Shown piece by piece: positions 62,571 to 64,000 of a stretch of DNA of 64,000 bases. Both the position numbers and the translations under genes were made by a program. The notes under the pieces were generated by a model. It saw only the letters and a program-made list of their open reading frames with translations, was not told where the DNA came from and ran no database searches. Numbering within the stretch: position 1 is the first letter of the stretch; each line of letters begins with the position of its first letter. Origin of the DNA: Roseivirga sp. (lineage in GTDB: Bacteria; Bacteroidota; Bacteroidia; Cytophagales; Cyclobacteriaceae); contig JAAWWF010000003.1 in NCBI GenBank assembly GCA_021404565.1, forward strand, positions 124,001 through 188,000, read 5' to 3'.

Positions 62571-63779
62571 TTACCGCCTGGATTCCAGTTTAACGTTGTT
62601 GGTTCTCCTATAGTCATTTCGAGCTATATCAAGGCTTTTATATCCAATGGCTTTATAGGTAACCAGGGTATCTTTGGGGGTTGAAGGCAGGCGGTAAAAT
62701 CCTTCTTCATTGGGTGAGGTACTTTTTCCCGATGGCAATGACCAGATTTTTGCATTGATGATAGGTTCATTTGTTTTTGAATCTTTTAACCACCCCGTAA
62801 CGTCCGAAACACTAGAGAAGCCGAAGTGAGAACTGACCACTTCCTTATTCTGTTTTTCCAGCATTTCTTTCAGTTCGTCAATGGAGATCTTGAGCTCTGC
62901 TAGGGTGATTTCGTCAGAGGGTTCAGATATTGATGTGTCAGCGCAACTGACTGTTATAAATAAAATGGCAAAAAGAGGAATTGGAATAAGAATGGATCTG
63001 AGTTTTTTCATTTTTGTTGCTTTGGGATTATCAATCATTTTCAGTCTTTTTTCTACCGGGTGTGCTGAGAAGGAATGGGCGAATTGATACCCGGATTGTT
63101 TGAGGCTATACCGGACCAGTAAATCGGCATAAGAAGCTTTATCCCAGCTCCGAATAACTGCCTCATCAGCAATGTATTCGTGCTGTAACTTGAGCGCTTT
63201 ATGGTATAGGTAGATTATAGGGTTAAACCAGAATAGCGTTTTTACCAGTTCTAAGAGCAGAAGGTCCAGGCTATGCAGGCCTTTGATATGTGCCTTTTCA
63301 TGCTCAATGACGGATGTCCCCGATGTACTTTCTTTTACTTCTTTGTTTATAAAGACATAGTGAAAGAAACTAAAGGCCTGTCGGGAATTGATATAAACAA
63401 AGGTGAGCCCCTCTGCTTTCTCTTGTTGTCCGCTGCGGATGCACGACCTGATGGACTTGATTTTCATCAGAAACATGATTAGGGTCAGGGAGAGCCCTAT
63501 CCAGTATATAACCGAAAGCAGACTAACTCCCGTACCGGGAGCTTCTGTGCTCGCTGGTACTGATTCCGGCAGATTTTGGCTACTCCGCCAAACCTGCACT
63601 GTCTCCGGAATCTCCATCGATAAGGTGATGGTTATCAAAGGAAAAGCCAATGAGATTGTCACTGATATGAGCAAGTATAAACGATTGAGAGATAGTAATT
63701 TTTGCCGGGAGAGTACCAGCCAGTAAAAGAGGTACAGACAAACGAGGCAAACGGAAGCTTCCAGTAAATAATCAACCAT
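62571..63779 (-). CDS. BlaR1/M56-type membrane metallopeptidase with carboxypeptidase-regulatory-like tail
   Basis: 402 residues. Three or four membrane helices are followed by the M56 zinc motif HEKAH (160-164) and the third ligand in HEYIADEAV (E206). A last helix at about 273-290 leads to a periplasmic end of about 110 residues that resembles a carboxypeptidase-regulatory-like/TonB-plug domain (GWLKDSKTNEPIINAKIWSL, then GYKSLDIARNDY), not a beta-lactam-binding domain. M56 proteins usually pair with a BlaI-type repressor and cut it on signal; none is found within the 80 bases upstream. The signal may be mechanical or envelope stress. Confidence 0.9.
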   Translation of the reverse strand: MVDYLLEASVCLVCLYLFYWLVLSRQKLLSLNRLYLLISVTISLAFPLITITLSMEIPETVQVWRSSQNLPESVPASTEAPGTGVSLLSVIYWIGLSLTLIMFLMKIKSIRSCIRSGQQEKAEGLTFVYINSRQAFSFFHYVFINKEVKESTSGTSVIEHEKAHIKGLHSLDLLLLELVKTLFWFNPIIYLYHKALKLQHEYIADEAVIRSWDKASYADLLVRYSLKQSGYQFAHSFSAHPVEKRLKMIDNPKATKMKKLRSILIPIPLFAILFITVSCADTSISEPSDEITLAELKISIDELKEMLEKQNKEVVSSHFGFSSVSDVTGWLKDSKTNEPIINAKIWSLPSGKSTSPNEEGFYRLPSTPKDTLVTYKAIGYKSLDIARNDYRRTNNVKLESRR

Positions 63780-63866
63780 GTTTTTGAGGTTTACAGCGTA
63801 GGTACTCTGTTTAATCAGGTCAGCTTGTTCACGGATACTCTGATCGAGCGTGAAAAAAGGAGATGG

Positions 63867-64000
63867 TTACTGTTTATCAAAGACCGCACCTACCATCTCA
63901 TCATATGGTCTAAGAGGTGCGTGTACCTCTCCATAGCCTTTTTTAGTGAAAACAACAGTTGTATCTGTTTCAGGACGTTCAAAAGAGCATGTACCTTCTG
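63867..64000 (-). CDS. C-terminal end of an unknown gene (cut by window edge)
   Basis: The last 43 codons and a TAA are open on the minus strand; the end reads TTVVFTKKGYGEVHAPLRPY and DEMVGAVFDKQ. No family was recognised. It is on the same strand as the M56 gene and ends 87 bases upstream of it. A BlaI-type winged-helix protein would be expected here but this end does not resemble one. Confidence 0.45.
   Translation of the reverse strand, partial: EGTCSFERPETDTTVVFTKKGYGEVHAPLRPYDEMVGAVFDKQ

Overview
The window reads as chromosome of a free-living member of the Bacteroidota, most likely order Cytophagales. The reasons are the repeated TTG-N19/21-TAnnTTTG promoters, AT-rich leaders instead of strong Shine-Dalgarno sites, bifunctional DAHP synthase/chorismate mutase proteins, lipoproteins, PD40 propellers, DUF4199, a LuxR-type regulator with membrane segments, and a carA-eno-divIC neighbourhood. 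This placement is inferred from gene content and was not searched. No rRNA, tRNA, CRISPR array or intact insertion sequence was recognised.

Layout. 1-4.7 kb (minus): a MacAB-like export operon (adaptor, ATPase, two permeases) ending in an OmpR-type response regulator that runs off the window; a membrane-anchored XRE regulator is divergent from it. 5.6-14.7 kb: a beta-lactamase-fold lipoprotein, hypothetical proteins, two PD40 propeller proteins, an AraC-type membrane regulator, a DUF427 protein and a secreted protein. 14.8-25.6 kb (minus): a tightly packed run with three Rieske-containing proteins (one fused to a pyruvate-oxidase-like ThDP enzyme, one to a heme-b ferric-reductase-like membrane domain, one to an FMN glutamate-synthase-like domain), a malic enzyme within it and another at its distal end, small membrane proteins and a ceramidase-like protein. 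26.3-30 kb: a secreted trypsin-like protease and an AT-rich OLD-family nuclease gene lying between two copies of a palindromic repeat. 30.3-41.5 kb: an FtsX-type permease, a GH17-like glucanase, small regulators, an NRPS-like adenylation-carrier-thioesterase protein with a GNAT partner, and a sialate O-acetylesterase. 41.7-55.2 kb: housekeeping genes (carA, eno, divIC, Ldh_2 dehydrogenase, Ppx/GppA, carboxyltransferase, M42 peptidase, B12-binding protein, nudK, MsbA-like exporter). 55.3-61.3 kb (minus): shikimate/aromatic genes in two units, each starting with its own DAHP synthase/chorismate mutase; the second unit has an attenuator-like leader. 61.4-64 kb: proline dehydrogenase, an M56 peptidase and the tail of an unknown gene.

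The most interesting part is the Rieske-rich run. The genes overlap or nearly touch over about 10 kb, so they are probably co-transcribed. Malic enzymes make pyruvate and NAD(P)H, the ThDP protein resembles pyruvate oxidase, and the cytochrome-b/Rieske protein could move electrons to or from the membrane. I read it as a malate/pyruvate-linked membrane redox module that I cannot match to a described pathway; this is inference. Secondary points of interest are a decayed copy of a malic-enzyme tail downstream of the intact gene, the aromatic-operon attenuator, the repeat-flanked OLD gene and the two-gene NRPS-like locus.
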